From the NCBI GenBank assembly GCA_020633075.1, contig JACKEI010000004.1, positions 248,001-312,000 on the forward strand: a stretch of DNA of 64,000 nt, written 5' to 3'. Of the stretch, positions 48,199 to 55,929 are shown piece after piece (within the stretch, counting starts at the first letter, position 1; every line of letters begins with the position of its first letter). The position numbers were made by a program, and so were the translations under genes. This DNA is from Sandaracinaceae bacterium (GTDB taxonomy: Bacteria > Myxococcota_A > Polyangia > Polyangiales > Houyiibacteriaceae). A model generated the notes under the pieces. That model was not told where the DNA came from and made no database searches. It was given only the letters and a program-made list of their open reading frames with translations.

Positions 48199-50967
48199 AT
48201 GTCCGCATCCAACGAACCCTCCTCCGCCACGCGGGCTGCCCATGTCGCCGCCTTCGGTCTGCTCTACGCGCTGGCCGCCGCGGTCGCGCGCACCCTGCTG
48301 GCCCGCCCCCTCGGCGCCGCCAGCACCGACCTCGCGTACTTCGCGGGCGCTGCGGTCGCCTTCCCCTTCGACGTGCTCCTGGGCTGCCTGCTCGCGTTTC
48401 CGGTGGGGCGACGCCCGGAGTCCTTCGCGGCGCGCGTGGCCAGCGGCGTGCCCGCCATGCTGCTGTTGGCGCTGCACGTGGCGGTCACTCCGCGGCTGCC
48501 CGGCGCGGTGACGCGCGTGCACCTCGAGACGGCCGGCCTGCCTGCGCTCGGCGCCGGCCTCATGCTGGGCGCGGGTCTGCTCGCCGGGGTACCCTGGCTC
48601 GCCGCTCGCCTCGAGGCTCGCTACACGAAGCGCGCCGGCCGCGTGGCCGACGCGGTGGCGCTCGGGCTGCTGGCCTGCCTCGGCGTGGGCGCGAGCGTGG
48701 GCGCGTACGACGACCTCTACGCGGGTGCCGTGAACCCGCTGTGGCACTTGGCCTTCGAGTCCGACGGACGCGAGACGCCGGCTGCGGACCCGGCGCCCGC
48801 GCGGCACCAAGGTCACGACCACGACCACGAGCACCACGAGCACGGGGACGGCGCGCAGCGGCGCTACGGCCCGAACGACCGCATCGTCGGCCTCGAGGAC
48901 CCACCCTCGACCGATGGCCGCCCACCCGCGAGCGTGCGCGCCATGCAGGCCATCCTGCACCAGGGAGACGCCCTCGAGCCTGTCCCCGACACGGCCTACC
49001 CGTACTGCGCGGAGGAGGCCCGCGCGGGCGCCCCACCGCCCGCGGGCGAGGCGCTGCCGAGCATCATCGTGGTGCTGCTGCGTGACGTAGGCGTGCGTGA
49101 GCTGCAGCTGGACAAGGCGGACGGCAGCCCCGAGATGCCGCTGCTGCGTCGCCTCAGCGAGGAGGCGGTGCTCTTCGACGACGTCATGGCTGCGGGTGAG
49201 ACCGACGAGGACGTGCTGCTGGCGCTGCTGAGCGGACAGCCTCCGAGCCCGCAGTCCCCGCTGCTCGCCGACCCCGCGCTGCCCTACCTGCCCGGCGTGG
49301 CCCGTGATCTGCGCGGGCGCGGCTATCGCACCGCGTTCTTCGACGGGGCGCGCGACGAGCGCACCTTCCGTCACAGCTACCTGCGCATGGTCGGCTTCCA
49401 GCAGGTGGACGCGCCGGCGCTCGGGGCTGCGCTGCAGCGCAGCGACGACGAGACCTACGCGGCGCTCGAGGCGTGGTTCGCGGAGCCTGCGCCCAGCACC
49501 GAGCCGCGCTTCGCGATGGTGTACGGGCTCGGGCGCTCGCCCGAGGCGCTCGAGGCGGGCAGCGCGCCCGACGACATGGTGTCGCTGCGCGCGCGGCTGG
49601 CATACACCGACCAGCAGCTGGAGGCGCTCTACACGTGGTACCAGCGCGAGCAGCGCGCCCGGGGCACCGTGCTGTTGATCATGGGCGACCACCCGAGCCC
49701 CGTCGTCTTCCCAGACGATCCGGCCACCCCGACCACGGAGGTGGGCCACGAGCTGCACTTCCGCGTGCCCCTCTTCGTCACCGGCGTGCCGGGCTCTCTC
49801 GAGCGCGTCCTGCGCGAGCGCAGCTCGCGGCTCGGAGCGCAGACCGACTTGCCGCGCACGTTGCTGGGCCTCGCTCGTGACGAGCGCGTGGGTTGCTACT
49901 TCGGGCGCGACCTCTTCGCGGACGGTGAGTGGCCGCTGCGGCGCGCGCCGCTCTCCTTCGGCGGCGACTCGCGGCAGTTCCTGGTGGCGCACGACGGCGA
50001 CACGCGCTGGCTCTACAACACGCTCACGCAGACCGTCCGCATCCACGACCGCGCGCGCGACCCGCGGCTGGAGCGCGACCTCTACAGCGCAGACGATCCC
50101 GAGTGGCCGCGCATGCGCGAGTACCTGCTCTCCTACCTGCTCACGCAGCGCTACATGCGCGAGCAGCGGCGCTACATGCCGGTCCCGGACGCGCCCGCGA
50201 GCGCCCGCCCGCCGCGCTCGCAGCCGCGGCGCATCTCGGACCGGGGGCTGCTCGAGGGGCCCCCTGCCGATGGCGCGCGTCCCCTGCGGCAGTCGCACCC
50301 CGAGGTGCGGGCGGCGGCGGACGCAGGCTTCGAGTCCATCGCGCTCGACGTCTACATGAACCAGGAGCGCGAGCTGCTGAGCATTGGCTCGACGGAGCTG
50401 CTCGAGCTCGGTGACGGCGTGCAGATCTTCGTCGAGGACGTCACCCGTGCGCAGCTCGAGACGCTGCAGCGGCCGGCGCCCAGCGTGCGGGAGCTGCTCC
50501 GTGAGCACCCCAGCATGCAGTTCGTCTTCCACCTCCACGTCCCCCCGCGCCCGCAGCTACGTGGCGTCTGGCTCGAGACGGTGGTGCGCACGTTCGCGGA
50601 GCTGCCGAGCGAGCGCATCATGCTGACGACGTCCGACGCGGTGGTGGCCGGTGTGTTGGCCGGTCAGCTGCGGGACGCGCAGATCCCCATCGCGCTGCTC
50701 GAGGCGCCTGCGGGCGTGCCGGGCGCGCTGGCGTGGCTCCAGACGGCGCGCGCGCTCGACCTCCCGTGGCTCTTCCTGCCGCCGAGCGCCGTCGACGCGA
50801 CGCTGCTCGAGACCGCGCACCGCTGGGGCGTGCGCGTTGGTCTGACCGGGGTCACCGGCGCGAGCGCCGTGCTGCGTCTGATGACCGAGAGCGACGCGCC
50901 CGACGCCTACGTGGCCAGCCGGGCGTTCCTGCTGAGCGCACCGTCGCCGCGCACGCCGACCCCCTGA
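48199..50967 (+). CDS. LtaS-like membrane sulfatase/phosphoglycerol transferase fused to a GDPD-like domain
   Basis: A 922-residue fusion. The N-terminal 190 residues hold about five TM helices, then a His-rich loop (HQGHDHDHEHHEH, near residue 204). Residues 285-560 resemble an alkaline-phosphatase-superfamily LtaS/OpgB domain: IIVVLLRDVGV, nucleophile-type GETDEDVLLALLSG (Thr335), and LLIMGDHPSP (Asp497, His498). The first metal ligand region reads LRD where LtaS has LES. From about 697 a GDPD-like barrel follows (ADAGFESIALDVYMN), but the catalytic HRG is replaced by SHP and the ELD Glu by Ala, so it may be inactive. It probably modifies or handles a glycerophosphate-like envelope polymer; that is inference. 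Confidence 0.75.
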   Translation: MSASNEPSSATRAAHVAAFGLLYALAAAVARTLLARPLGAASTDLAYFAGAAVAFPFDVLLGCLLAFPVGRRPESFAARVASGVPAMLLLALHVAVTPRLPGAVTRVHLETAGLPALGAGLMLGAGLLAGVPWLAARLEARYTKRAGRVADAVALGLLACLGVGASVGAYDDLYAGAVNPLWHLAFESDGRETPAADPAPARHQGHDHDHEHHEHGDGAQRRYGPNDRIVGLEDPPSTDGRPPASVRAMQAILHQGDALEPVPDTAYPYCAEEARAGAPPPAGEALPSIIVVLLRDVGVRELQLDKADGSPEMPLLRRLSEEAVLFDDVMAAGETDEDVLLALLSGQPPSPQSPLLADPALPYLPGVARDLRGRGYRTAFFDGARDERTFRHSYLRMVGFQQVDAPALGAALQRSDDETYAALEAWFAEPAPSTEPRFAMVYGLGRSPEALEAGSAPDDMVSLRARLAYTDQQLEALYTWYQREQRARGTVLLIMGDHPSPVVFPDDPATPTTEVGHELHFRVPLFVTGVPGSLERVLRERSSRLGAQTDLPRTLLGLARDERVGCYFGRDLFADGEWPLRRAPLSFGGDSRQFLVAHDGDTRWLYNTLTQTVRIHDRARDPRLERDLYSADDPEWPRMREYLLSYLLTQRYMREQRRYMPVPDAPASARPPRSQPRRISDRGLLEGPPADGARPLRQSHPEVRAAADAGFESIALDVYMNQERELLSIGSTELLELGDGVQIFVEDVTRAQLETLQRPAPSVRELLREHPSMQFVFHLHVPPRPQLRGVWLETVVRTFAELPSERIMLTTSDAVVAGVLAGQLRDAQIPIALLEAPAGVPGALAWLQTARALDLPWLFLPPSAVDATLLETAHRWGVRVGLTGVTGASAVLRLMTESDAPDAYVASRAFLLSAPSPRTPTP

Positions 50968-50988
50968 GCGTCGGCGTGCGGGCCGAGC

Positions 50989-51282
50989 TCAGGCGTCGAC
51001 GCTGGGCTCGCTGACCGGACCGCTCGGGCGCAGGGCCGCGAACTCGGCGGCGCAGGCGCGGCAGGCGAGCACTTCTTGCGCGATCTCGTATCCGGTTCCG
51101 CCAGGATCGTCGAACTGCTTCATGCGGCGCCCAATGCGGAGGTTGTTGGCCTTCGGGCGGCTGGGGTACTCGGTGGGGCGGGTGCGGATGGTGACCTTGA
51201 CGGCCAGGGTGCCGGCCGGCACCACGTGGGGCTTGCGCCCCTCGAACTCGGGAACACTCTGAGAAAGCTCGCAACGATACAT
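50989..51282 (-). CDS. Small conserved-looking protein with a CxxC motif
   Basis: A 97-residue cytoplasmic protein: MYRCELSQSVPEFEGRKPHV, then TLAVKVTIRTRPTEYPSRPK and RRMKQFDDPGGTGYEIAQEV, followed by ACRACAAEF with a CxxC. Codon use matches neighbours. An AGGAG lies 13 nt before the ATG, rather far. No family recognised; the strand-rich front half and the CxxC suggest a small binding protein. Confidence 0.65.
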   Translation of the reverse strand: MYRCELSQSVPEFEGRKPHVVPAGTLAVKVTIRTRPTEYPSRPKANNLRIGRRMKQFDDPGGTGYEIAQEVLACRACAAEFAALRPSGPVSEPSVDA

Positions 51283-51554
51283 CTAGATTTGATAACTCCT
51301 GTCCCGCCGCCGGCGCGAAGTCTTCGTCCGAGGGGGAGGGGGGCTTATAGGGGCCTGGGGGCGCGATCGCAAACGCTGCTTGGAAACAAGCGTCGAGCGC
51401 GGGTGCCCGGCGGCCGCCACCTTGGAGTTGGCGCGGCGCCGCTGGCGTGCCCCTGATCCACGGGCGCTAACGCCCCGCAGAGCTGGTCAGGCGCTTGCGT
51501 AGGGGTTCTCGCATCAACCGGCCCGCACGGGCCCACAACCGAGAGACCCGATCC

Positions 51555-51872
51555 ATGACACAGACCAACCCCTCCACCCGCACCTCCGCTCCCCGCCGTG
51601 AAGGGCGCCGGCCCACCAGCGACGCTCCCCCGGCACCGCAGGAGTCGCGCAACGAGGCGCCCAGCAAGCCGTTTCAGACGGTGTACACCATCGTCGAGCG
51701 CGAGCGCGACGGACAGAAGTTCTGGCTCAAGATCGGCGCGGCCTTCGTCAACCGCGACGGCAGCCTGCACGTCAAGCTGGACGCCATGCCCACCAACGGT
51801 CAGCTGCACATCCGCGAGAGCAAGAGCTTCGAGGACCGTCAGCAGGACGTCGAGCAGGCGGTCGAGCAGTGA
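51555..51872 (+). CDS. Small protein of unknown function (TVYTIVER...[16 protein letters not shown])
   Basis: A 105-residue protein. A disordered N-terminus (to about residue 38) precedes a compact beta domain: [40 protein letters not shown] and [12 protein letters not shown] recall similar conserved small proteins in myxobacteria and plasmids, with no function assigned. The last 4 nt overlap the GTG of the ComEA-like gene, so they are coupled. Confidence 0.7.
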   Translation: MTQTNPSTRTSAPRREGRRPTSDAPPAPQESRNEAPSKPFQTVYTIVERERDGQKFWLKIGAAFVNRDGSLHVKLDAMPTNGQLHIRESKSFEDRQQDVEQAVEQ

Positions 51873-52213
51873 GCGCCGGACGCAGCGTGCGGCTTGCGCG
51901 GCTGCTCCACGCCGCGCTCCTGGCGGGCCTGTTGGTCGCGCCGGGGAGCTTTGTGCGGGCGCAGACCGCAGACACGGCGGCACCCGCCGCCGAGGTCGCC
52001 CCGGTTCCGCAGGTGAACCTGAACACGGCCACCGTCGCGGAGCTGCAGCGGCTGCCGGGTGTGGGTCCGGCGCGCGCCGAGGCCATCGTGGCGTACCGTG
52101 AGCGGCGGCCGTTTCGACGCATCGAGGAGCTGATGCGCATCCGCGGGATCGGTCGCAAGACGTTCCGGCGCCTGCGCCCCATGCTCACGCTGGGCAACCC
52201 CACCGGGCGCTAG
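51869..52213 (+). CDS. ComEA-like helix-hairpin-helix protein
   Basis: A 114-residue exported protein with GTG start, a signal sequence ending VRAQ, and a tandem helix-hairpin-helix DNA-binding domain: [48 protein letters not shown]. This is the ComEA C-terminal domain; ComEA binds incoming DNA in natural transformation. The short form without a long linker is common in Gram-negatives. It overlaps the upstream stop by 4 nt. Confidence 0.88.
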   Translation: MSAGRSVRLARLLHAALLAGLLVAPGSFVRAQTADTAAPAAEVAPVPQVNLNTATVAELQRLPGVGPARAEAIVAYRERRPFRRIEELMRIRGIGRKTFRRLRPMLTLGNPTGR

Positions 52214-52263
52214 CCCTCGCGCGCCGCCGGGCGCGGTCGCCGCGCGCGTAGTATGTCGTAGCC

Positions 52264-52752
52264 GTGTCTCAGGTCACCCTACGCCGTGCCACGCGGGCGG
52301 ACCGCGCCGCGCTGCGCGCGCTGCACCGCGCGCTCTACATCGACCACCACGGGAGCATCGTCCCACCGCAGGTGGAGCCGCTGCTCGCCTACCGTGACTT
52401 CGAGCGCGTGCTGCGGGACGACATCGACGGCCTGATCGACCACCCCAACGCGGCGGTCCTGGTGGCCGAGCGCGCCGGGCGGGTGATCGGGTACATAACC
52501 GGGCACATCGAGGAGGAGCCCGAGCGGAGGCTGCCGCGGCGTGGTGTGGTCGAGGACTGGTACGTGGAGCCGGCGGCTCGCGGGGCGCGCACGGGTGCCG
52601 CGCTGCTCGCCGCCCTCGAAGCCGTCTTCCGCGAGGCCGGCTGCGACCTGGTGGAGTCCGCCACCTGGACCTTCAACGAGGGGGCCGTGCGCGCCCACCA
52701 GGCGCTGGGCTTCGAGCCCTACCAGGTGCGCTTCCGGAAACCCCTGCGCTGA
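52264..52752 (+). CDS. GNAT-family N-acetyltransferase
   Basis: A 162-residue acetyl-CoA-dependent acetyltransferase with GTG start. Motifs: VTLRRATRADRAALRALHRA at the start, VLVAERAGRVIGYITGHIEE, the acetyl-CoA loop VEPAARGARTGAALLAALEA, and the C-terminal ESATWTFNEGAVRAHQALGF. The acetyl acceptor is unknown. Confidence 0.88.
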   Translation: MSQVTLRRATRADRAALRALHRALYIDHHGSIVPPQVEPLLAYRDFERVLRDDIDGLIDHPNAAVLVAERAGRVIGYITGHIEEEPERRLPRRGVVEDWYVEPAARGARTGAALLAALEAVFREAGCDLVESATWTFNEGAVRAHQALGFEPYQVRFRKPLR

Positions 52753-52809
52753 GGCCTCGTGGGGGGGCGCCTGCTTGCCGAGAAGTTCGAGCGCGCCCAT
52801 GACACTGAT

Positions 52810-53508
52810 ATGGTTGTCAGCGTGTTTCGCTCGCCTGCCGCGCCCCCCGCACGTGTCAAGCGCGCCCTCATGGGCTGCGTCGTGGTGCTCGTCGCGCTCA
52901 CGGTGGGGTCGGTGCGCCCGGATCCACGTCGCAGCGGCAGCCCCGAGGAGCGGCAGGAGGTCTCCGTCGCGCGCCCGGTCTTCGGCGCCCTGTCCCTGCT
53001 GCCCACCCGCGCACGTGCGGACGATCTGCCCTTCACCATGGAGCCGGGCGTGGTCCTGAGCCCCGGCTTGCGTGGCACCGTCGCGGAGCTGGCCCAAGCC
53101 TTTCGCGCTGCGGCGGGCCGCAGCTTCCATGTCACCAGCGGCACTCGTACCCCGCTCGAGCAGGCCCAGGCGATGTTCGACAAGCTCGCCAGCGGCGGCA
53201 GCCTGACTGGGCTCTATCGGGACTACGACGCAGCCCGCCAGATCGAGCAGGCCTACCAGCGCTCACGGCGCGCGGGGCGCGTGGCTTGTGTCGCCGCGAT
53301 GGCGCGCGTCGTCAGCGGTCAGATCGCCCGCGGGCTCTACATCTCGCGCCACCTGCACGCCGGCGCGGTGGACATCCGCAGCCGGGACATGAGCGCCCGC
53401 GAGCGGAGGACCTTCCGCTCCGTGGCCGCGCGCCGCCGGGGCGTGCGCCTGCTGGAAGAGGGGCGGCCGCCTCACTTCCACCTCGAGTTCCCGGTCAACG
53501 CGCGCTGA
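52810..53508 (+). CDS. M15/DUF882-like D,D-peptidase-fold exported protein
   Basis: A 232-residue protein with an N-terminal TM or signal (MGCVVVLVALTVGSV) and a C-terminal domain resembling DUF882/M15 zinc peptidases. SRHLHAGAVD matches the SxHxxGxAxD zinc motif except that Gly is shifted by one, and PPHFHLEF supplies the second HxH. VTSGTRTPLEQAQAM is the usual early strand. Such enzymes cut peptidoglycan cross-links. ATG 52810 is preferred; GTG 52759 would add 17 residues. Confidence 0.78.
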   Translation: MVVSVFRSPAAPPARVKRALMGCVVVLVALTVGSVRPDPRRSGSPEERQEVSVARPVFGALSLLPTRARADDLPFTMEPGVVLSPGLRGTVAELAQAFRAAAGRSFHVTSGTRTPLEQAQAMFDKLASGGSLTGLYRDYDAARQIEQAYQRSRRAGRVACVAAMARVVSGQIARGLYISRHLHAGAVDIRSRDMSARERRTFRSVAARRRGVRLLEEGRPPHFHLEFPVNAR

Positions 53509-53566
53509 CCCACCCGATACGAGTGGTGAGCGCGCTGCCGCGGTGGGTACGAGTCGGCGCACGCGA

Positions 53567-53588
53567 CGAACCCCGGTAGCGGGGTTCG
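53567..53588. terminator. Hairpin between convergent genes
   Basis: CGAACCCCG / CGGGGTTCG form a perfect 9-bp stem with loop GTAG, 58 nt after the M15-like gene stop. Likely terminator of that gene. Confidence 0.6.
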
Positions 53589-53605
53589 CTCGGTCGCAGC
53601 AAGCC

Positions 53606-53636
53606 GGCCTCTACCCCACAGAGGTGGGCAGAGGCC
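53606..53636. terminator. Hairpin at the 3' end of the ferredoxin gene
   Basis: GGCCTCT...AGAGGCC flank an inner CCCAC-AGAG-GTGGG stem, a 12-bp stem with a small internal loop, 7 nt beyond the ferredoxin stop on the minus strand. Together with the preceding hairpin it separates the convergent genes. Confidence 0.55.
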
Positions 53637-53642
53637 CAGGGC

Positions 53643-53996
53643 TCAGCCGGCGTACTTCCACTTGGCCTTGTTCGCGGCCACCTGATCCGGAGTGGGCTGG
53701 TCGTGGTCCTCGCGAGTGGGGACCTCGAAGTTGTCCATCTCGTCCACGATCTTGGCGTTGTGCGCCGTGTCCGCAGCGAACACCTCGGGGACGCTGGCGT
53801 CCTCGAAGATGGCTTCCCACGGGCACTCGGGCTCACACGCACCGCAGTCGATGCACTCCTCGGGGTGGATGTACAGCTGGTTCGGGAACTTGCTGGCGTC
53901 GTCTCCCGTGTAGGCATAGATGCACTCGACGGGGCAGACGTCTACACAAGCTTGATCGACACAGTCGCGGCAGAGGCGAGTAATGACCCAGGCCAT
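53643..53996 (-). CDS. fdxA: 7Fe ferredoxin (FdxA type)
   Basis: A 117-residue ferredoxin with one [3Fe-4S] and one [4Fe-4S] cluster. The Cys pattern matches Azotobacter FdI: CRDCVDQACVDVCPVECI (Cys9, 12, 17, 21, 25) and CIDCGACEPECP (Cys48, 51, 54, 58). The C-terminal extension (WEAIFEDASVPEVF...) is typical of this type. TGGAG precedes ATG 53996. An upstream in-frame extension is rejected. It acts as a soluble electron carrier; partner unknown. Confidence 0.93.
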   Translation of the reverse strand: MAWVITRLCRDCVDQACVDVCPVECIYAYTGDDASKFPNQLYIHPEECIDCGACEPECPWEAIFEDASVPEVFAADTAHNAKIVDEMDNFEVPTREDHDQPTPDQVAANKAKWKYAG

Positions 53997-54126
53997 GGAT
54001 ACTCCAGGTTGGTGTTCGGGGGCGGAGAGGCCGCGCGGCGGCCCAAACGGGAGTGGACCGTAGCAGAAAAATTTCCACGCCACTCCGAAATCACGCGCCT
54101 TCTCGTCCAGGCGCGTCGGGGGCGTC

Positions 54127-55182
54127 TCAATAGGCCGGCAGGCTCAACGCCAGCCCGGGCGCCTCGACGTCCGCGACGACCTCCACGATGCTCAGCCGCT
54201 CCGCGGGGACGCCAGCCCGGAGGAGCCCTGCGTGTAGCGCTGCGGCGCGCCGACGGCCCGCGCTGCGACGCGCCACGGGCCCGATGACGAGGATCTGGAC
54301 CCCGCCGTGCGGGTGGGCTGCGAGGAGGCCGGCGACCTGCCGCAGCCCGGCTGCTTGGGCGCGGTCTATGTGGGGTCCACGCAGCTCCATTCCCCGCTCG
54401 CCCTCCACCGCGGCGAGGCCACGCTCTCTGGCCGCCTCCAGCAGTGCACCCCGCTCACCGGGCGTGACCGGATGACCGGCGCGCGCCTGACCCAGAAGCG
54501 CGAGCGCATCCGCGAGCAGCGCGTCGGCCTGCTCCACCACCAGCTCGGCGCGCGGGGCGCGCCGCAGCTCGGCCAGCCGCGCATCGAGGGACCCTGCTGC
54601 GTCGGCTGGCGCACCCAGCGCTCGGGCGGCGGCGAGCAGCGCGGCGCTTCGCTGCTGCAAGACCAGGCTGGTCTCGCGGTAGAGGGCGCGCGTCTCGGGG
54701 TCGTCGCGACGCAGGCGGCGAGTCTCGTACCCGGCCGCGTGCTCGAAGGCCTGCCGGGCGGCGTCGGCTGCGAGCGCGCCCGCCTGCGCCTGCGCCTCAC
54801 GTTCCACGACGAGCTCGCGCTCGTTGACCAGCGCGACGGTCTGCTGGGCGGCCACCGCAGAGGCGGCCAGATCCGCCGCCCGCTCCTGCTCGAAGCTGCG
54901 CTGGTCGGCGCTCGCCAGCGCCGCCGCCAGCCAGAGCCGCGCCTCGGTCGCGAGCTCTGCCGCCTGCTCGGACTCGCCCGCCTGCTCGGCGATGAGCGCG
55001 GCGTCTCGCGCGGCGTCGGCCTGGGCCATCAGCTCTGCGGCGTGCGTCCGCGCGTCATCGATGCGCGCCCCCTCGAAGAGGGGCACGAGCGTCTGGTGAG
55101 GGGGTGCGCTGCCACCGCCGCAGGCGAGGCAGGGGCTGCTCAGCAGCACCGACAGCAGCGCGCGCGAGGTCCAGCGACTCAT
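54127..55182 (-). CDS. Coiled-coil lipoprotein with degenerate OmpA-like C-terminus (DUF4398-like)
   Basis: A 351-residue lipoprotein (CLAC, Cys21). Residues 40-200 are Ala/Glu/Arg-rich helices (AAELMAQADAARDAALIAEQ), like DUF4398 or TolA-type coiled coils. The C-terminal 80 residues (GVQILVIGPVARRSAGRRRA, LRAGVPAERLSIV) resemble OmpA C-terminal domains but the peptidoglycan-binding TD...R signature is not clear. The ATG overlaps the upstream stop. Probably an envelope spacer protein with its neighbour. Confidence 0.7.
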   Translation of the reverse strand: MSRWTSRALLSVLLSSPCLACGGGSAPPHQTLVPLFEGARIDDARTHAAELMAQADAARDAALIAEQAGESEQAAELATEARLWLAAALASADQRSFEQERAADLAASAVAAQQTVALVNERELVVEREAQAQAGALAADAARQAFEHAAGYETRRLRRDDPETRALYRETSLVLQQRSAALLAAARALGAPADAAGSLDARLAELRRAPRAELVVEQADALLADALALLGQARAGHPVTPGERGALLEAARERGLAAVEGERGMELRGPHIDRAQAAGLRQVAGLLAAHPHGGVQILVIGPVARRSAGRRRAAALHAGLLRAGVPAERLSIVEVVADVEAPGLALSLPAY

Positions 55183-55844
55183 GGCTCGTCCGCCTCCGCG
55201 GCGTCGTCGAGCGCTTCTGTCTCGGGTGCACCCGGCGCCGGACTCGGGGCCGCGCTCCGCGCCCCAGCGTTCTCGCGCGCCACCGCGAGCGCCTGCGTGG
55301 CGACCCGCAGCGCCCCCTCCGCGAGCGCGCGCTCCCGCGCGGCGGCGTTCCGTGCAACGCGGGCGTCGTCTCGTTCTCGCTGCGCCTGCGCCAGGGACAG
55401 CGCCGCGTAGGCGATGCGCCGTGCGCGCAAGCTGGCCTCGGCGGCCTCGCGCGCGTCACGCTCCCCCGCCGCTGCCGCGCGCTCGGCGGCCCGTGCGCTG
55501 GCCAACGCGAGGGTCGCGTGCTCGAGGGCGGGTCCCCCGACGCCGGGGTCCGCGGGCGCGTCGCGACGCAAGGCCAGCAACGCCGCGTCCAGCACGGCCA
55601 GCGACGGCACCGCCGCGCGGTCCGGCGCGTCCGGGAGTCCCGCGGACGTAGTGGCAGGCGATGCGGACGCCTCGCCTTGCTCGGCTGCGGCGTCCGGCGA
55701 CGGCTGTGGCGCGGCTTGTGTCTGCCCGGCCGGGGGTTCCTGCTGGGCCCGTACCCAGACCCCCGCCGAGGTCAGCAGCAGCGCAGCCACGAGGGCGACG
55801 CCCACGCCGAGCGCCTTGCTTCCTACGAGGGCCTTGCCATGCAT
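55179..55844 (-). CDS. Membrane-anchored Ala-rich coiled-coil protein (DUF4398-like)
   Basis: A 221-residue protein: one N-terminal TM (GVGVALVAALLLTSAGVWV), a Pro/Ala-rich linker, then a long helical coiled coil (LEHATLALASARAAERAAAA, DAREAAEASLRARRIAYAAL). It resembles DUF4398 proteins and is translationally coupled (ATGA) to the lipoprotein with a similar coiled coil. The start at ATG 55844 (MHGKAL) is chosen by hydrophobic onset; the upstream in-frame sequence overlaps the next divergent gene. Confidence 0.68.
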   Translation of the reverse strand: MHGKALVGSKALGVGVALVAALLLTSAGVWVRAQQEPPAGQTQAAPQPSPDAAAEQGEASASPATTSAGLPDAPDRAAVPSLAVLDAALLALRRDAPADPGVGGPALEHATLALASARAAERAAAAGERDAREAAEASLRARRIAYAALSLAQAQRERDDARVARNAAARERALAEGALRVATQALAVARENAGARSAAPSPAPGAPETEALDDAAEADEP

Positions 55845-55929
55845 CGCCGCCAGCAAATCACGCGGGACAGCAGCGAGCAAGCCGTGTTGTCCGCCGCTGA
55901 CGCGCCGCGCTACCCTGCCCGGCGCTCCC

